DNA of 64,000 nt from Drosophila pseudoobscura (lineage: Eukaryota > Arthropoda > Insecta > Diptera > Drosophilidae), in assembly GCF_009870125.1 (NCBI RefSeq), contig NC_046681.1, forward strand, positions 9,189,001 through 9,253,000. Direction: 5' to 3'. The position numbers were made by a program, and so were the translations under genes. This document shows, piece after piece, positions 51,845 to 63,928 of this stretch. Every line of letters begins with the position of its first letter. Positions within the stretch are counted from its first letter, which is position 1. The notes beneath the pieces are model-generated. The model searched no databases. It had not been told where the DNA came from and worked only from the letters and a program-made list of their open reading frames with translations.

Positions 51845-54800
51845 TTATCTAGGACATGTATACATTTTTTGGAATATATTATAATAGCTGGGAAAGTGTA
51901 TTTGTTAATATTTGTTAATAACTACCCAAACGATGGGAATGTTTGTTTGTTAGGAATTCTATATGGATATCAAAATGATTTCGATATTTTATTTCGGATT
52001 TCTATCTATATACATACATATATTCTTTCCCTTTAAGTACAAATTTTTGTTTTTCGGCAGCTCTTCCAGTCCTCTGTCTCCCAGCCCGCCCGTTCATCTG
52101 TCACCCATTACCGCCTGAGCCTGCTCAAGAAAAATTGGCAAACAAAATGTCAACAGCTGTGACTCAACAAAATATGGCCAAAAAAAATAGCTTAAAGTTT
52201 TCTCTTGTAGTTTCATAATTTGCATAATGCGCCAAGCAAACAATTGACTGGATGGGGCTGTGCCGGAAGCGGAATGAAAATTGTTCAAGCGAAAATTAAA
52301 AACACCCGAGACATCCTGCAGTACGCCGTAGAGCAGCTGCCGAGCTGTGTGGGAAATAAGAACTATTTAATTGAACGACCAGGCTATAATAGTAATCCTT
52401 TATGGCAATCACAAAACACACAACCTTATATTGAAGTTTGGGAATATATGTTGGAATAATCCCAGAAACCTCACTTGAAGTGCCCGATCTTTGATCATTT
52501 CTAAATACGAGCCACTGCAGTGCCTATCTGTCTCACGAGTACCCCTATTGTATAACGAATGGGAAACAAAGAACAAATTATTGCCCTGAGCCACAGTAAC
52601 AGTAAGTTAGTCAGAAGTCTCACTCATCAATTAGTCAAGACACCGCGCAGCCATCACTTATTACTAATTCACGCCTACAGCCAGGACTGGGGACACAGGA
52701 CAAAAACGGGAGTTACGAGTATAGGGAGAGCCATTTGTCACTGTGAAATTTATTAAAATGATTATCTCGTATCTACATTTCGCACGGAATGCCTAATTTT
52801 TTCCTCAGGCCAGCACGACACGCGCATTGTACTTCTTCTATGGCCTCTTCCGTTGCGGTTTGTTTTATTATTTTTTGTGCTACCAAACGAGTATATACTC
52901 GTAGAGGCCTGTCTATCCGCCCTTCGAGCCAAACAGTTTTTGTGCCATTTTGAGGCCACTGATAAGGCCAAAAGTGCGTACGGTGGGTTTCTTGGCAGGG
53001 CCATAGTTCCATCCCAGCCCATCGCAGCCCATCCCAGGAACCCCCTCAGGGCAGGGCAATTAGTTCAACTGCGCCCTGGGGAATAGCGATAATTAAAATG
53101 CCTTTGCTGCTGCTGTCTCTGCTGTATGCGGATATATTTTTTAACCAACTAATCTGATTGTTCCTATATCAACTCTCTGCCAGCTCTCCACTAGGTATGC
53201 GGGTATGGGCGCCTGCGTGTCCCTGTAGTCCCTTTGTGCAAGCGAAACAGAACCAACATTTGCATTCAATTTGATGGTAAAAAGCACTTTAATTTATTTA
53301 CCCCCATTGAAAGTCATTTCATTCTAATCCTATTAATTCAAATTCAAACACTTTTACCCCATCAAATAGAATTGCTTTCTGAGAGAAAATGGCAACGGGA
53401 TGATGAAGGTATGTGATGGCGTGTTCGCCAGCCAAAGGGACTTGGGGCTGTGCTTTTTGTTTGCCAACAAAAAAAAAAGAAAGATTGAATTGCATTGTTT
53501 TTCACTCAGAAAATATTTTTGTCCGTTACCATTCCTGGAGCGAACGCTGCTGCGCTGTGCTGCGAATCCGAATTGGCTTTTGTGTTCTCCAAAGCGATTT
53601 CTTTCGGTCCTGTTCTGCCAGAAGGACGAGCCACAGTACTTGGTTAGGGAATGGACACGGACCCCGACTGGGCACCTGATGCAATCAAAAAGCCAAACCG
53701 AAAACTCAATCAGTGCGACAGAATTTTTCGTGAATGACTTTTTGAGTTTTTGAGTGTTTGACTTCGATTTTACTAGTTGCTTTCTCAGACCCAGTGCGGG
53801 AAGAAATTGATTTAAACCACTCGAAAATCGTTGAGTGAAATTATGGAAATTATGGACACAAAACGAGTCATTCAATTACCAATTTTGGCTGTTTTCAGAG
53901 TTTGTTTGATGGAACCATATAGGGGACGAATTTATTTACATAATGAGTACTATTTTCATAAGAATGAATAAAAATAATGGTTTGATATGGAAAAAGAGTG
54001 AAGGAATATATTAATTTTATGCCCCACCCTCCCACGCTAAAAATCCTCCAGAAATCCTTAAATGTTATTCTAACCAAAAAAGTATGAAAATTTTAATTTA
54101 ATTTGGCCCCGACCAACACCACCACCACCACCACCACCACCATCACCACCCTCTCCTTGATCCCTAAGGGCTATCCATGGCAAGGCCTCATTTGAATGCA
54201 TTTCCTCCTCCGCCGAGCCGCGCGTCGTCCACCATAATGAAGATGAATTTTTGTAGATTGTGTATTTTTCCAGTTCGTATAACAATTTCTTGCCAGAATC
54301 TCTCTCTGTTTGGCCAAAGTTACAGCCAAGTTGATTTTTCGGGTTTCATTATGCCGTAGGCCATGTAATGCCAAGCGAAATGGATATTTATATATACACT
54401 GGTATCTATATACACTTTCATGTATGTATAACAAGCTCCATAGATCTCTTCCTCTTTAAGTTGTTCCTCCGGCATCCTTTGAGGCTAGGAGCTCCATTAA
54501 ATATGCAGCAGACGCTCCTAAAACACGTATCATCCTCGGATGCTGCCGCTGCTGCTGTTGCAGGTTCTGTGGCTTCGCACTTTCGTTCCTCTAAATGAGT
54601 TTCAGCTGCAAAATTAAAAACTTTATCAGAAGCAGTCAACACACAGGATGGTGGATAGGAGAGGTGTAAGGTGTGTGTGTGTGTGTGAAAAAACTTGAAA
54701 CTTTTTCATGAAGTTAAAGCAAAGTAAAATCAAATTATTGTGGTTGCTCGCAGGCTGGCAAAAGGATTACGCGATGGCGGCTGCCGTGGGAGCATTCCAT

Positions 54801-56261
54801 TTCCTCCAATCCTCCTCTTACACGATACGTTTGCCAATGATACATTCACATGATATTGATACTTAAATATTCGCATTTTCATACATATATTGGATAATAT
54901 TTCCATCAGTAAGAGACATATGCAGGTGCACTTTTCGGCAAAAAGGACGGTGGAAAACGTGCCGTGTACGCCCATGTCTTTGCCGTTTTCCACCTGCTAT
55001 ATAACACTGCCGGCATTGCATTTTGGGAGCACAGACAGGCTGGAGCCAGAGCCAGAGCCACAGCCGGAGCCGGAGCCGACCGTGGCCAGAGCCACAGCCA
55101 GACAGTTAGACTCGCCTGGTTGCCTGTTCACATGGAGTTGCCGCATTCTAATTGAATTTTCACTTTTTTCCTCTGCCAGCCGCCCAGCCGAAGCCCCGAT
55201 CTCCATCCCCCGGTTCCGCCCTTCGGCCAGGTAGGACTACGTGACGATGGCGCGGCACAGAAATTGAAATAATTATTTTTAATCTTAAGTACGACTTGGC
55301 GTAATGAGATTTGGATTATCTCTGCACCCCGTTTTTGTCGGCATCCAGAAACATATATCCCTGCAACACTTGGATACAAAAAATGGGTTACTACGAGACG
55401 CATAAAAAATCTGAGGGTGCGTCTGTGTGTGTGTGGTGTGGGGTGTGCAAAAGTCTGGCATAAAAGTGTGTGTTTTGGGGTGCCTAAAATGATGGGGGAC
55501 TTGCACTCGAAGATGGCGTAGGAGTACTCGTGCAACGAATTAATGTGGCATTGAGGTGAAAGACTGGAGAGAAAGATTCAAAAACATTTCATCCTTTGTT
55601 AGTCGTGGAAAAATTCTAGGTGTGATTTTGATTAATGTTTCCTATGTGATCCAACAAAAACTATATACCACTGTCCCCTTCGCTTTGGAGATCCACATGA
55701 ACTGTTTAGTGTTTGATTGCCTCTACCATATTATATCTACTAATTATTTCCTTTCTTTTCTTAAATTACTAATACAAGCATACCTTTCCCGTAATTAGTA
55801 TAAGTATTTGTAATTTTAGTAAGTTTAGTTCCAATTTTCCTCGAATATTATCCTCGTCGCGCGTCATGCTGCAGCGCTCCTCGGTCGGTTGGACGGGATT
55901 CGCGCGTAACAAGCTTCGGCTTGGTGTCGCATTGACCACTTGATAATGGAGTCATTTATCAACTGTCAAAGAATACTGTTTGTAGGAGGGCGGATTTATG
56001 AGTTGTAGAAGGAGTAATCCAAGGTTGAGAACACACGAATAATAAAAAAAAATAAAACTACCATATGTACCGCCGTTAAAAGTGAACCTTGGTATATTTT
56101 ACTTCTAGTCTGAACAATTAATTAATCACGCAAAGCTTCAGCACCGCCTGAAAACCAAGGAAATTGTTGTTATCAAGGATACAATTATAACAATTGACAT
56201 TTATAAATATATACCACAATAAATTGAACAAATTCTTGGGGTTTGTACAGCAACAGTTCTT
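51845..56261. other. Gene-poor region
   Basis: I find no supportable gene. Present are a (CCA)n run at 54115-54145, a GCTGCTGCTGTTGCAG tract near 54543, GGAGCC-type hexamer repeats at 55040-55080, and poly-T/AT stretches. The moderate base composition and lack of repeats fit long introns or regulatory DNA of a neighbouring gene. A weak minus-strand open stretch at 55800-55960 is listed separately. Confidence 0.5.
55775..55945 (-). other. Possible coding remnant or orphan exon
   Basis: One minus-strand frame reads NATPSRSLLRANPVQPTEER and continues MTRDEDNIRGKLELNLLKLQ before a stop. The composition looks protein-like and splice-like AGs lie upstream, but no family is recognised and there is no second exon to support it. 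Confidence 0.2.
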
Positions 56262-56699
56262 CTACTTTTTGGAAAGTCCACAGATTTGACATATGTTGCC
56301 ATCATCAGTTTTTTCCTGGTCAATTCCCTTGGTACCGCATCGGGCAAGAAACTCTGAGAGAGAACGAGGTGTTGTGTCCTCGCTCTCGACGAAACCCAGC
56401 AGCTTCGTGGCGATGTCCACACGATTTTGGATTTTGTCTTCGCTCTCCGATTGTACCGACTCTATATCGTCTGGCAGGAAGTCTTCGTCGGGTGATATCA
56501 AGTTCAAGTTCTCCTTCAACTTTGCCTCCTTCGATGCCAAATTGGCTGCTGCATGCAGAGCGGACTTCACTTTAATCATCTCCGACTCCTTCAGATCCCC
56601 CAGACTACGAAGACGGACTGGGTTGGGTTTCTTTACGCGGCGTGCAGCCACTGAGCTACGGGGCTTACGGGGCTTGGTGCCTTTGCGTGCGTTTGCCAT
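56262..56699 (-). CDS. Hypothetical 145-aa basic/acidic protein
   Basis: Intronless ATG ORF. The first 40 residues are very basic (MANARKGTKPRKPRSSVAAR), the middle forms likely helices (MIKVKSALHAAANLASKEAK), an acidic segment follows (SPDEDFLPDDIESVQSESED), and the C-terminus is CxxC-like (NICQICGLSKK). The codons look used rather than random. The size and basic N-terminus suggest a nuclear protein; I do not recognise the family. Confidence 0.65.
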   Translation of the reverse strand: MANARKGTKPRKPRSSVAARRVKKPNPVRLRSLGDLKESEMIKVKSALHAAANLASKEAKLKENLNLISPDEDFLPDDIESVQSESEDKIQNRVDIATKLLGFVESEDTTPRSLSEFLARCGTKGIDQEKTDDGNICQICGLSKK

Positions 56700-57529
56700 T
56701 GTTGAAAAATAATTTCGAAAATATTCTACACACTATATCACACTGATTTCGTTTTGGGAATGACTGAATCGGTGAATGAATGATTTAAATCTGGCCTAGG
56801 TTTTTGATTTCCTTGAGTTGGCCTACGTTGATGCATAAATTTGAGGCAGGCTGTGGGGGAAAAGTTTTGCCCGCCGCGCGCCGGCAAATATTGCATTTTC
56901 ATTAAGTTAAAGTTTGGTTTTTAGTTTAATTTTTTGCTTACCCTTTGCTCCCCTTCCCGCGCCTTCTGCGGCCTCTGGCTTTTTTGGCTGCGCGTTTACT
57001 TAAAAAGTTTTTGCGGCAAGTTTTTCGGTTCAAAGTTTCCCTCCATGCGTCTGTCTGTATATCTGTCTGTCAGTGGGTGTGCGTGAGTCTATAGGTGGAT
57101 CTGTTGGTGCTCTTGGCTGTGTGGGTGTATCTGTGTGAGCGTGTGTAATAATCATGTGCGCAGTCAAAGCCAAATGACGATAGCATTGATGCCATGCCAT
57201 GCCTAAAAACTTCTGACAGGCATCTTGCCACAGGCCAAGTTGCAAGCTGCCAGCTACAGAAGCTCAAGACCTTTGACGTTTTTCTAGGGGGTGTTCTCTG
57301 ACGTGCGCGCTGCCGAATTAACAGTTCTGATAAGCTGAAAAATAAGAACGATAGAGTCAAGGGTAAGCCATCGGTGATACCTATACAAGGTTCCAATTAG
57401 ATATACAATTTAGCAGATGAATAGTAGTCGAGGAGTAGAGGAGAAAGCACAGACGAACGAATCCAACAAAATGACGAATATTTGCGTGTGAGCATGTTGC
57501 AATTTCGTGTATCTTAATTACAAGAGGCC

Positions 57530-57757
57530 TAAGGCCGGTACACTCACAGAGAAATTGCAGAAAACGCTCGAGTACGAGCCAAATATTGAATATTCCGCTC
57601 AACCGAAAGTGCTGATTGGTGCTATGAACAATGAGTTTCAGGCGCTGGTGTGACTCATCAGGAACCACCAGAACCATTGGTTGGCTTTCTTGTCGGCACG
57701 GATCCAGACTTCAACCTGTTCCTGAAGTCCATCCGCACATTCGATTCCTGCTTCTAA
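57530..57757 (+). pseudogene. Coding-like patch with a frame break
   Basis: One frame reads TLTEKLQKTLEYEPNIEYSA then QPKVLIGAMNNEFQALV and stops. A second frame continues HQEPPEPLVGFLVGTDPDFN then LFLKSIRTFDSCF and stops. The two halves look like one former protein tail separated by a frame change. No family recognised and no nearby parent in this window. Confidence 0.3.
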
Positions 57758-59539
57758 ATGACATCGTTTGGTTTGCCGGGTCAACTAGTATTTACATATA
57801 CGATACAATAAGTACAATAAGACTTTCGGCCTATTCTTGTAAGAAAAAAAGAATTATTTGTTTATATTTAGACTGTTGTTAAATGAAATGGATGTTTAAT
57901 TGCCAAAAAGTCAAGAGTTTCCAAATTATTCACTTGATATTCAAAATTTACTGACAATGTACCTATTATTTTGATCAGACATAATGTGATGTCAATTCGC
58001 AATTTCGCTTAAAGCTCTGTTATTCGGCGGTTTCCCTGTTTCATTTTTTTGCCACGGAACTGCAATACATTGACAAATAAAACATACCAAACAAAATTTT
58101 GTTTTCAACACTTAAAGTACGATAAAACTCATAATTAATGAAAAGCTTCAAGGTGTACCTATTATTATGATCAAGTGTGTATGTATGTGTATTTTGACCC
58201 TTATAGAATTTTTTTCCATTTTTTCACTTCTTTTCCACGTACTATTTATGTTTTCAACAATTTTCAGGTAGGATAAATTTCAAAATTCATATATATTCTT
58301 ACCAAAGTGCAATTATTCCATGGTAAATATATTCGTAAAATATATAACTTGTTACGTTACTACATAGTCATTTCCTATTTCGCCTGTTTTACTTTCATTA
58401 TTGTCTCTCCAAAAATTCAAGCAAAAGAAAAAGTGTGAAAGTTTTTATATCTCTTTCTTTCTGACTCTGGGGTTTCATAACGAAAATTGCAATAAAACTC
58501 GAAAGTCAAGCGAAAATCATTTTCGCACTTGGCCGATCGCATACAATAACTAAAAACTGAACAATTCCATTCAATTCTATTCAATCATATTTTCACACAC
58601 ACATTCTTTGCTTTCTTTCAAAATGAAATGAATAAAATATTAGCCGGCTAACGGACGACACTCAGAGCGATTCCCTTTTGCTGTTTGTACTTTAAAAAAA
58701 AAAAAACTTTGGCAAGTTCATCAAAAATCTTTGGCCATCAATGCAGGGAAGGGCATATAAAAAGAAATTGCATTTTTTGAATGTAATTTTAGTTGGTCCG
58801 TTGCAGTTGGGGATTTGAAATGCTAAAATATTCTTTTGGGCATTTCACGCGCTGGTTTTTGTTTGCGACTTGAAGGGATCACCTCTTTTTTTTTCATTTT
58901 AATATTGTGTGTGTGTGTTATAAAAAATATATGAAAATAAAATTTCTATGATAAATCAATTGTTATTTTGGTTGCATTTTGAGATTGAAGAGATTTCACC
59001 CTTTCAATGGATAAAGCGGTTTACGTATTTGATTTTTAGAGGAGAATGATGGCCAGACAGCATACCACGAAATGTTTATACTTGTATATTGTATGCTGTG
59101 TTATTGTACCCAGAAATAATTAATTCTGACCAACATATGTTCTGGATAATCACAAGAATTTTTGGTGAATCGTTGGTGGAAATTATAATTAAGCTTTGGC
59201 AAAACAAAACAGAACATTATGAGCCATAAATTATGCAATTCTAATGAAAATACCTTAAATTCCCATGCCTAGAAATACCAAACATGTTTACCCTCAACAA
59301 AATCCGTACTTTCACATAATTACTTACCATATATGTAAATATATATATATATGTATGTGTGTGCCTATCTTTGCTACTCGCTCTATGTCCGTGTCTCTTT
59401 CCTCATACGCACTCTTGGAGTGTGTTCCAACTCGTTGACCTAGATATTGGCACAGGTCCTTGAGCACTCAACAACTTGTTGGGTCATCGCTTCCAGCCAA
59501 CGGGCAAAAAGTGTTACGTACTGCGTACTGGACACTCGG

Positions 59540-59630
59540 AGCCTGGACATTGAGTACCGGGTACCGAGGACCGAGCACCGGGCACCGAGCACCGTGCACC
59601 GAGCACCGTGCACCGTGCAGCTCTCGACCT
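59540..59630. repeat. Short GC-rich tandem repeat (ACCGAGC/ACCGTGC)
   Basis: About nine degenerate 7-bp units of ACCG(A/T)GC in the segment 59565-59625, giving mirrored ORFs on both strands that are artefacts. Confidence 0.7.
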
Positions 59631-60269
59631 GCACTAAGCACATCATTACGTTGGCTCAACTCTCCGATCATTTTTAATTACCCGCCCGACCGGTTCGTCT
59701 CCGCTCCACCTCGTCTGCTCCTCTCTGCAGTCGTTCGTTCTTTTTTATGCCATTAATTCCTTTAATGGAATACTGCATTAATAAAAAATATGTTATGAGC
59801 GCATAATAGAAATAAAAGCTAATGTAATTACATGCGGCACTTGTTTCGCCGTGTTGCAGGGCAAAGTATATCCCATTCTCATTCTCTAGAAAAATACTAA
59901 AAATTTAATTCAACAGTTAGAAAATGTTGAGCGGTGAGAAGGTGGTAGAAAGGGTATTTTAGGCTGGGAGTAAGGTAGTGTACTGTCAAGAGGTGACAAT
60001 AAATAACAAAAGGAGTAAGAAACTGAATGAGCGAAGGCTTAAAAGAGAATCAACAATGAGTTTTAGAAGCTTAAATATAGGTTTAAGGATGTATCTTTGT
60101 CTTATCATTTGCCGTATCTATAGCAGATGATTTCTACATCCAACGATTAGTAGACGAAGAATGAAAAGTCGGCTGTTTTTCTTGTAACTTACAAGATAAA
60201 CGCTATGAGAGCCGTGTGGAGAGTCGGGAAGAGACCACTCTTCCAGCGGTACACAAGAGTCGCACCAGC

Positions 60270-60425
60270 GAGCGATTACACTGAGCATTAACAGTGATTC
60301 GTTACACCGAGCGTTAACAGTGATCCGTTACACCGAGTGTTAACAGCGACCCGTTACACCGAGCGTTAACAGTGATCCGTTACACCGAGCGTTAACAGCG
60401 AACCGTTGCGGCCATCGTTAACAGC
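60270..60425. repeat. 26-bp minisatellite with GTTAAC boxes
   Basis: Five to six units of GAGCGTTAACAGTGATCCGT followed by TACACC. The period is exactly 26 bp between successive TTAACAG boxes. The last unit is degenerate (GCGGCCATCGTTAACAGC). Confidence 0.85.
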
Positions 60426-61036
60426 ATTTCCTCATCATGTTAGCAGGCGGAAACCTGCTGTTGCTCTAGCACTGAACAGACCTTCGTTGCGGTACAGGGT
60501 ATCAGATGCGAGTGAGTATCCTCACTCTAACTTTTGCATTTCTTTCACCCGCGCTTTCCCAGAGTTTTCTTTTTATTTTCTTTTCCTTTTCTTTATTTTA
60601 TTTGCGACGTTTAGTCCCGCTGCTGTTGTCGTCATTCTTGTTGCAGTTGCAATTGCTGTTGCTGCTGAACTTTTGTTGGGTGCTTAAAAGCTTTGCATTA
60701 ACTATTAAACGCAACTTGAATCGCATAACGGCACTTGGCACACAAACAGAGTCAGTGGGTGGCGGTGTGGGCGTGGGGGAGGGAGGAGGGAAGAGGGAAG
60801 AGAGCGTAGAGGAAGTGCAAACAAATAGAAATTGGTGTCAGAGAAAATGGCCGCGGGGCCTTAAACGGGGGAAGGCGTCCGAAATATGGCCAAAGGCAGA
60901 ACATTTCCATGCTTATTGTCGGATGATTTGCGTCAATAAATTGGAAGCCAACCAAAGAGCAGGTAAACAAATACACAAAAGGCACGGAGCGAGTCAAAGC
61001 ACCGAAACTGAAGGCTTTCTACTAAATAAATTTTTA

Positions 61037-61075
61037 TTATACCCCGCTACTCATAGAGCATAGGGGGGGTATATT
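61037..61075. mobile_element. DINE-1-like terminal fragment
   Basis: TATACCCCGCTACTCATAGA followed by GCATAGGGGGGGTATATT resembles the INE-1 start (TATACCCGTTACTCGTAGAG...GGGTATAC). Only about 40 bp remain. Confidence 0.5.
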
Positions 61076-62229
61076 GGAATCAAGCAAACAATGCGCTTTG
61101 GTCCATGAACTGAAAGCCCTGAACACCTGGTTTCAGGCTTTTCATACTTTTGTCATATCTGCAGAGATCTACAGAGTACCAGGTATCGCAATATCGAGGC
61201 ACTTGACTATTGTTTTTATTCTTTTGCTGGCACAGAGCTCTCTCTTCCCCTCTCTTTCGCCTAAAACGAACGCGGCACGCGAAATGTCCTGAAAAATTCA
61301 TAGGGACAGAGGGAGCTGTAGGACGCGAGTGTTGAGGGGATGTAGAAGAGTAGCTCGTGCATTTTGCCATGGAAAAGGAGTTGAGAATTTGAAGCTGTTA
61401 GCCTGACAGGTTGCAATGCTATAAAATGCAATCAACTGCAAAGAAAATAGGTTTTGCTTCACCAAACAGATGCAGGAGAGGGGTTGAGAGAGAGAGAGAG
61501 AGAGGGAGGAATGAAAAGAGCAGAGACCATCCGCAGTAACTGTTTGTGCTGCTCCTGGATTCTGGATTCTGGATCCTGGATGGCATAAATTAAAGAGCAA
61601 CAAGAGCAAACAGACGCGAGGCATAATAACCAACACCAACCCACACATATAGATGGATAGAGGGTTTTTAAAGGGAGTTTTAGAAAGAGCGAGGGACTTG
61701 TGGGTTGACTGCGGACATTCATGGAACATTGGAACTGCACACAGAGCTGGAAGCTGACAGAGAAACTAAGTAGACAAGAACACTAAGAGCAGTCGAGCAG
61801 TATTACGACCTTCAGATACCCCCCACTGATATTGAAATCATACCAGCTTATCTTAAAGAAGGCAAGGATAATAATAACAATAGTCTTTGTTTATCAGTAT
61901 TCCAAAAAAAGTATTCTGTATATTAAAACGGGTTTTACACCAAATTTGAATCCAGGCAGGCAGACAGGCAAGGTACCCTTGCGCTCCACGAGTACCGTGT
62001 AACATAGATCAAGGCTGGGGCACTTCAAAGTGCTGACAACTTTCTTGCTGAATCTTGCCGGAGGCTCAGTCGAGTTTAATTGGTGCTTGTCGTCAAACTA
62101 GACAAATGCAAATTGGCGTCGTGAAATGTTAGACAAGGGGTTAATAGAACACACACATTATTTTGCATAAATATATGTATTAGATTCGCAACAGTAGCAG
62201 AAAATGCTTCGGATATTAAATTAAAGCTA

Positions 62230-62352
62230 CTATTTGTGCTGGCTGCTATGAAACTACTCGAGCTGGCAGCTATGCAACTATTAGAGCTGGTGGCTAGGGT
62301 AATTGTAGAGCTTTCTAAAGCTGGATGCTGTGAAACGTTTAGAGCTGGTTTT
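62230..62352. repeat. 24-bp minisatellite (GCTGG-CTATG-AACTA-T-GA)
   Basis: Four 24-bp units (GCTGGCTGCTATGAAACTAC and variants) with a 10-bp interruption before the fourth; each ends in (C/A)GA or AGA. Confidence 0.7.
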
Positions 62353-62798
62353 AAGGTTATTTTTTGCAAGACTTTCATGGCCAGTTGAAAGAAAGAGACG
62401 GAGATAGAGCGCTTCTCTGTTTCATGGTCCAATTCGGGGGAAAGAAAGAGATGCAGCTGCCAAGACCTTGACCTTGACTTCAACAACTTCCACGAGATGA
62501 CATGGGTGGAAATTAGCCATGGAGTGATACATATGTACAGAATAGAAATTCTTTATTCCGAATGAACAATTAAATTAAATGATATACATATATTAAATAT
62601 ATTTTGGAATCTTCTCGATTTGTACTCTTGAGAACTGAATGGTTTTTCTTTCAGGCTGCCGCAAGCCACTCACGGCCCTTTTGTAGGTACATGTATTTGT
62701 TCATTGCTATTTATGGACTATGACTAGTTCTTATTCGTTAATGAGATTTCGTTTTCTTTCCAGTCTCAGCCGACTCCATCCAAAGTCTAAGAAGTCCC

Positions 62799-63155
62799 TT
62801 ACAAGAACTCCTCGCACCAATCGTTGAGGCAATCATAGCAGTCGGAAGCTTGCTTAGAGCTGGCGCCGGACAATACCCTCATCCAGTGAATGAACAGCAC
62901 CTCGTCTTTCTTCAAGATCAAGAATTGGCCGAGCACGTGGTATGCCTGGGGGTATTTACATAATAGTTATTTGTTTGCTGATACCTTGGAAATATTTGTA
63001 TACTGCCGCACATGGCGAACACAACGCACCTTGTCGAATCCAGCTTCGGCCAAGCGTTCGCCCAGCGTCGGTCCAATTCCAGACAACGCTGTGACAGACT
63101 TTTCGCCCATGGGCTCTGCCACAAAGATACTACATTTCTTCGATATTTTCGGCAT
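62799..63155 (-). CDS. Divergent barrier-to-autointegration factor (BAF) paralogue
   Basis: Exons 63030-63155 and 62799-62945 give 90 aa. It is BAF from end to end: [70 protein letters not shown] dimers bridge double-stranded DNA and LEM-domain proteins and help re-form the nucleus after mitosis. Canonical fly BAF (as I remember it) has MSGTSQKHRNF, ELAGIGETLGGRLKDAGFDM and DWMKEVCHASSKQ; this protein has [11 protein letters not shown] and [13 protein letters not shown], roughly 60-65 percent identity. That is far too divergent for an orthologue of so conserved a protein, so it is a paralogue. The helix-hairpin-helix [10 protein letters not shown] is intact. A DRE lies upstream at 63288-63295. 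Confidence 0.93.
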
Positions 63156-63287
63156 TTTCAGTTGTTAGCTTTGTTTTTTTTTTTAGCAAATTACAATGCA
63201 AAAAAATTACCAAATTGTTCGTAGAGTGACCAAATGGATAATAAGCGTGCTATGTCGATATATATTTGTTGTTGATATTATTTTTGG

Positions 63288-63295
63288 TATCGATA
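63288..63295. promoter_or_regulatory. DRE upstream of BAF paralogue
   Basis: TATCGATA 133 bp before the ATG, with more CGATAT cores close by (63254, 63294). Confidence 0.45.
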
Positions 63296-63928
63296 TGGCG
63301 ATATTTGTGCGCTTAAGTTGCACCTCTCTTCACTTTTTCAACGAGTTCACAAAAATACCTTCTGCCAGAGTTCTTTGAAGATAAATGCTAGAATATTCGG
63401 ATGATTGTCTTATTTTATAGTCCAAGCAGTTTGTTTTTGACATATCGTTCCGATGGCAGCTATAAAGTAGTCGGATGGAAATTTTGGTGTTCTGTCGGAA
63501 CGGAAGTCGGCCCTAACCTCTCGAAATTAGAAGCACAGAAGAATACACAACACCAGTAACCAGGGAGGAATCAGCACTTGTTCAGGTAAGGAGCCAAGGA
63601 CTGCTCTTCAATGCATTCGGACTGGAAGCCACTTTTCAGTGGGTGTCTCAATATCCGCTACAAGACTTGCCTCTGTAGCTGGTGTCTGGTATTGGTGTCT
63701 CAATATTTGGCTCTGCAGTCTGCTCTGCGCCGCATAGATCGGATGAAGCTTGCAGCCATGAAAGCCCATCTCTCAGGAGTACGGCGAGCCGTGCGGGTGG
63801 GAGCGCGGCTCAGAGAGAGTGCTCTCTAGAACCTTTTGCGCTTGAATCTATGGAAGCTCAGCTTTGAATGGCAAAGGCACCAGCTTCAGAGCCAAATGTT
63901 GAGACACCAAGCAACTGCCGCCGCCACA

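Larger units (their letters stand above)
56700..62798. other. Gene-poor region with simple repeats
   Basis: No supportable gene in 6 kb. It contains GTCTGTCTGT runs (57045-57070), a decayed coding-like patch (57530-57757), GCACCGAGCACCG repeats (59560-59625), a 26-bp minisatellite (60270-60420), a DINE-1-like end TATACCCCGCTACTC (61037), a (GA)n tract (61488-61505) and a 24-bp minisatellite (62230-62350). It is probably intronic or regulatory DNA of a gene outside the window. Confidence 0.5.

Noticed and set aside
53354-53875. 173-codon minus-strand ORF and overlapping plus-strand ORFs
   Set aside because: No homology, biased Phe/Ser/Asn content, and several frames are open at once; looks like chance in GC-balanced intron-like DNA.
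59447-59756. ORFs on both strands over the ACCGAGC repeats
   Set aside because: Produced by a 7-bp tandem repeat; no start context or homology.
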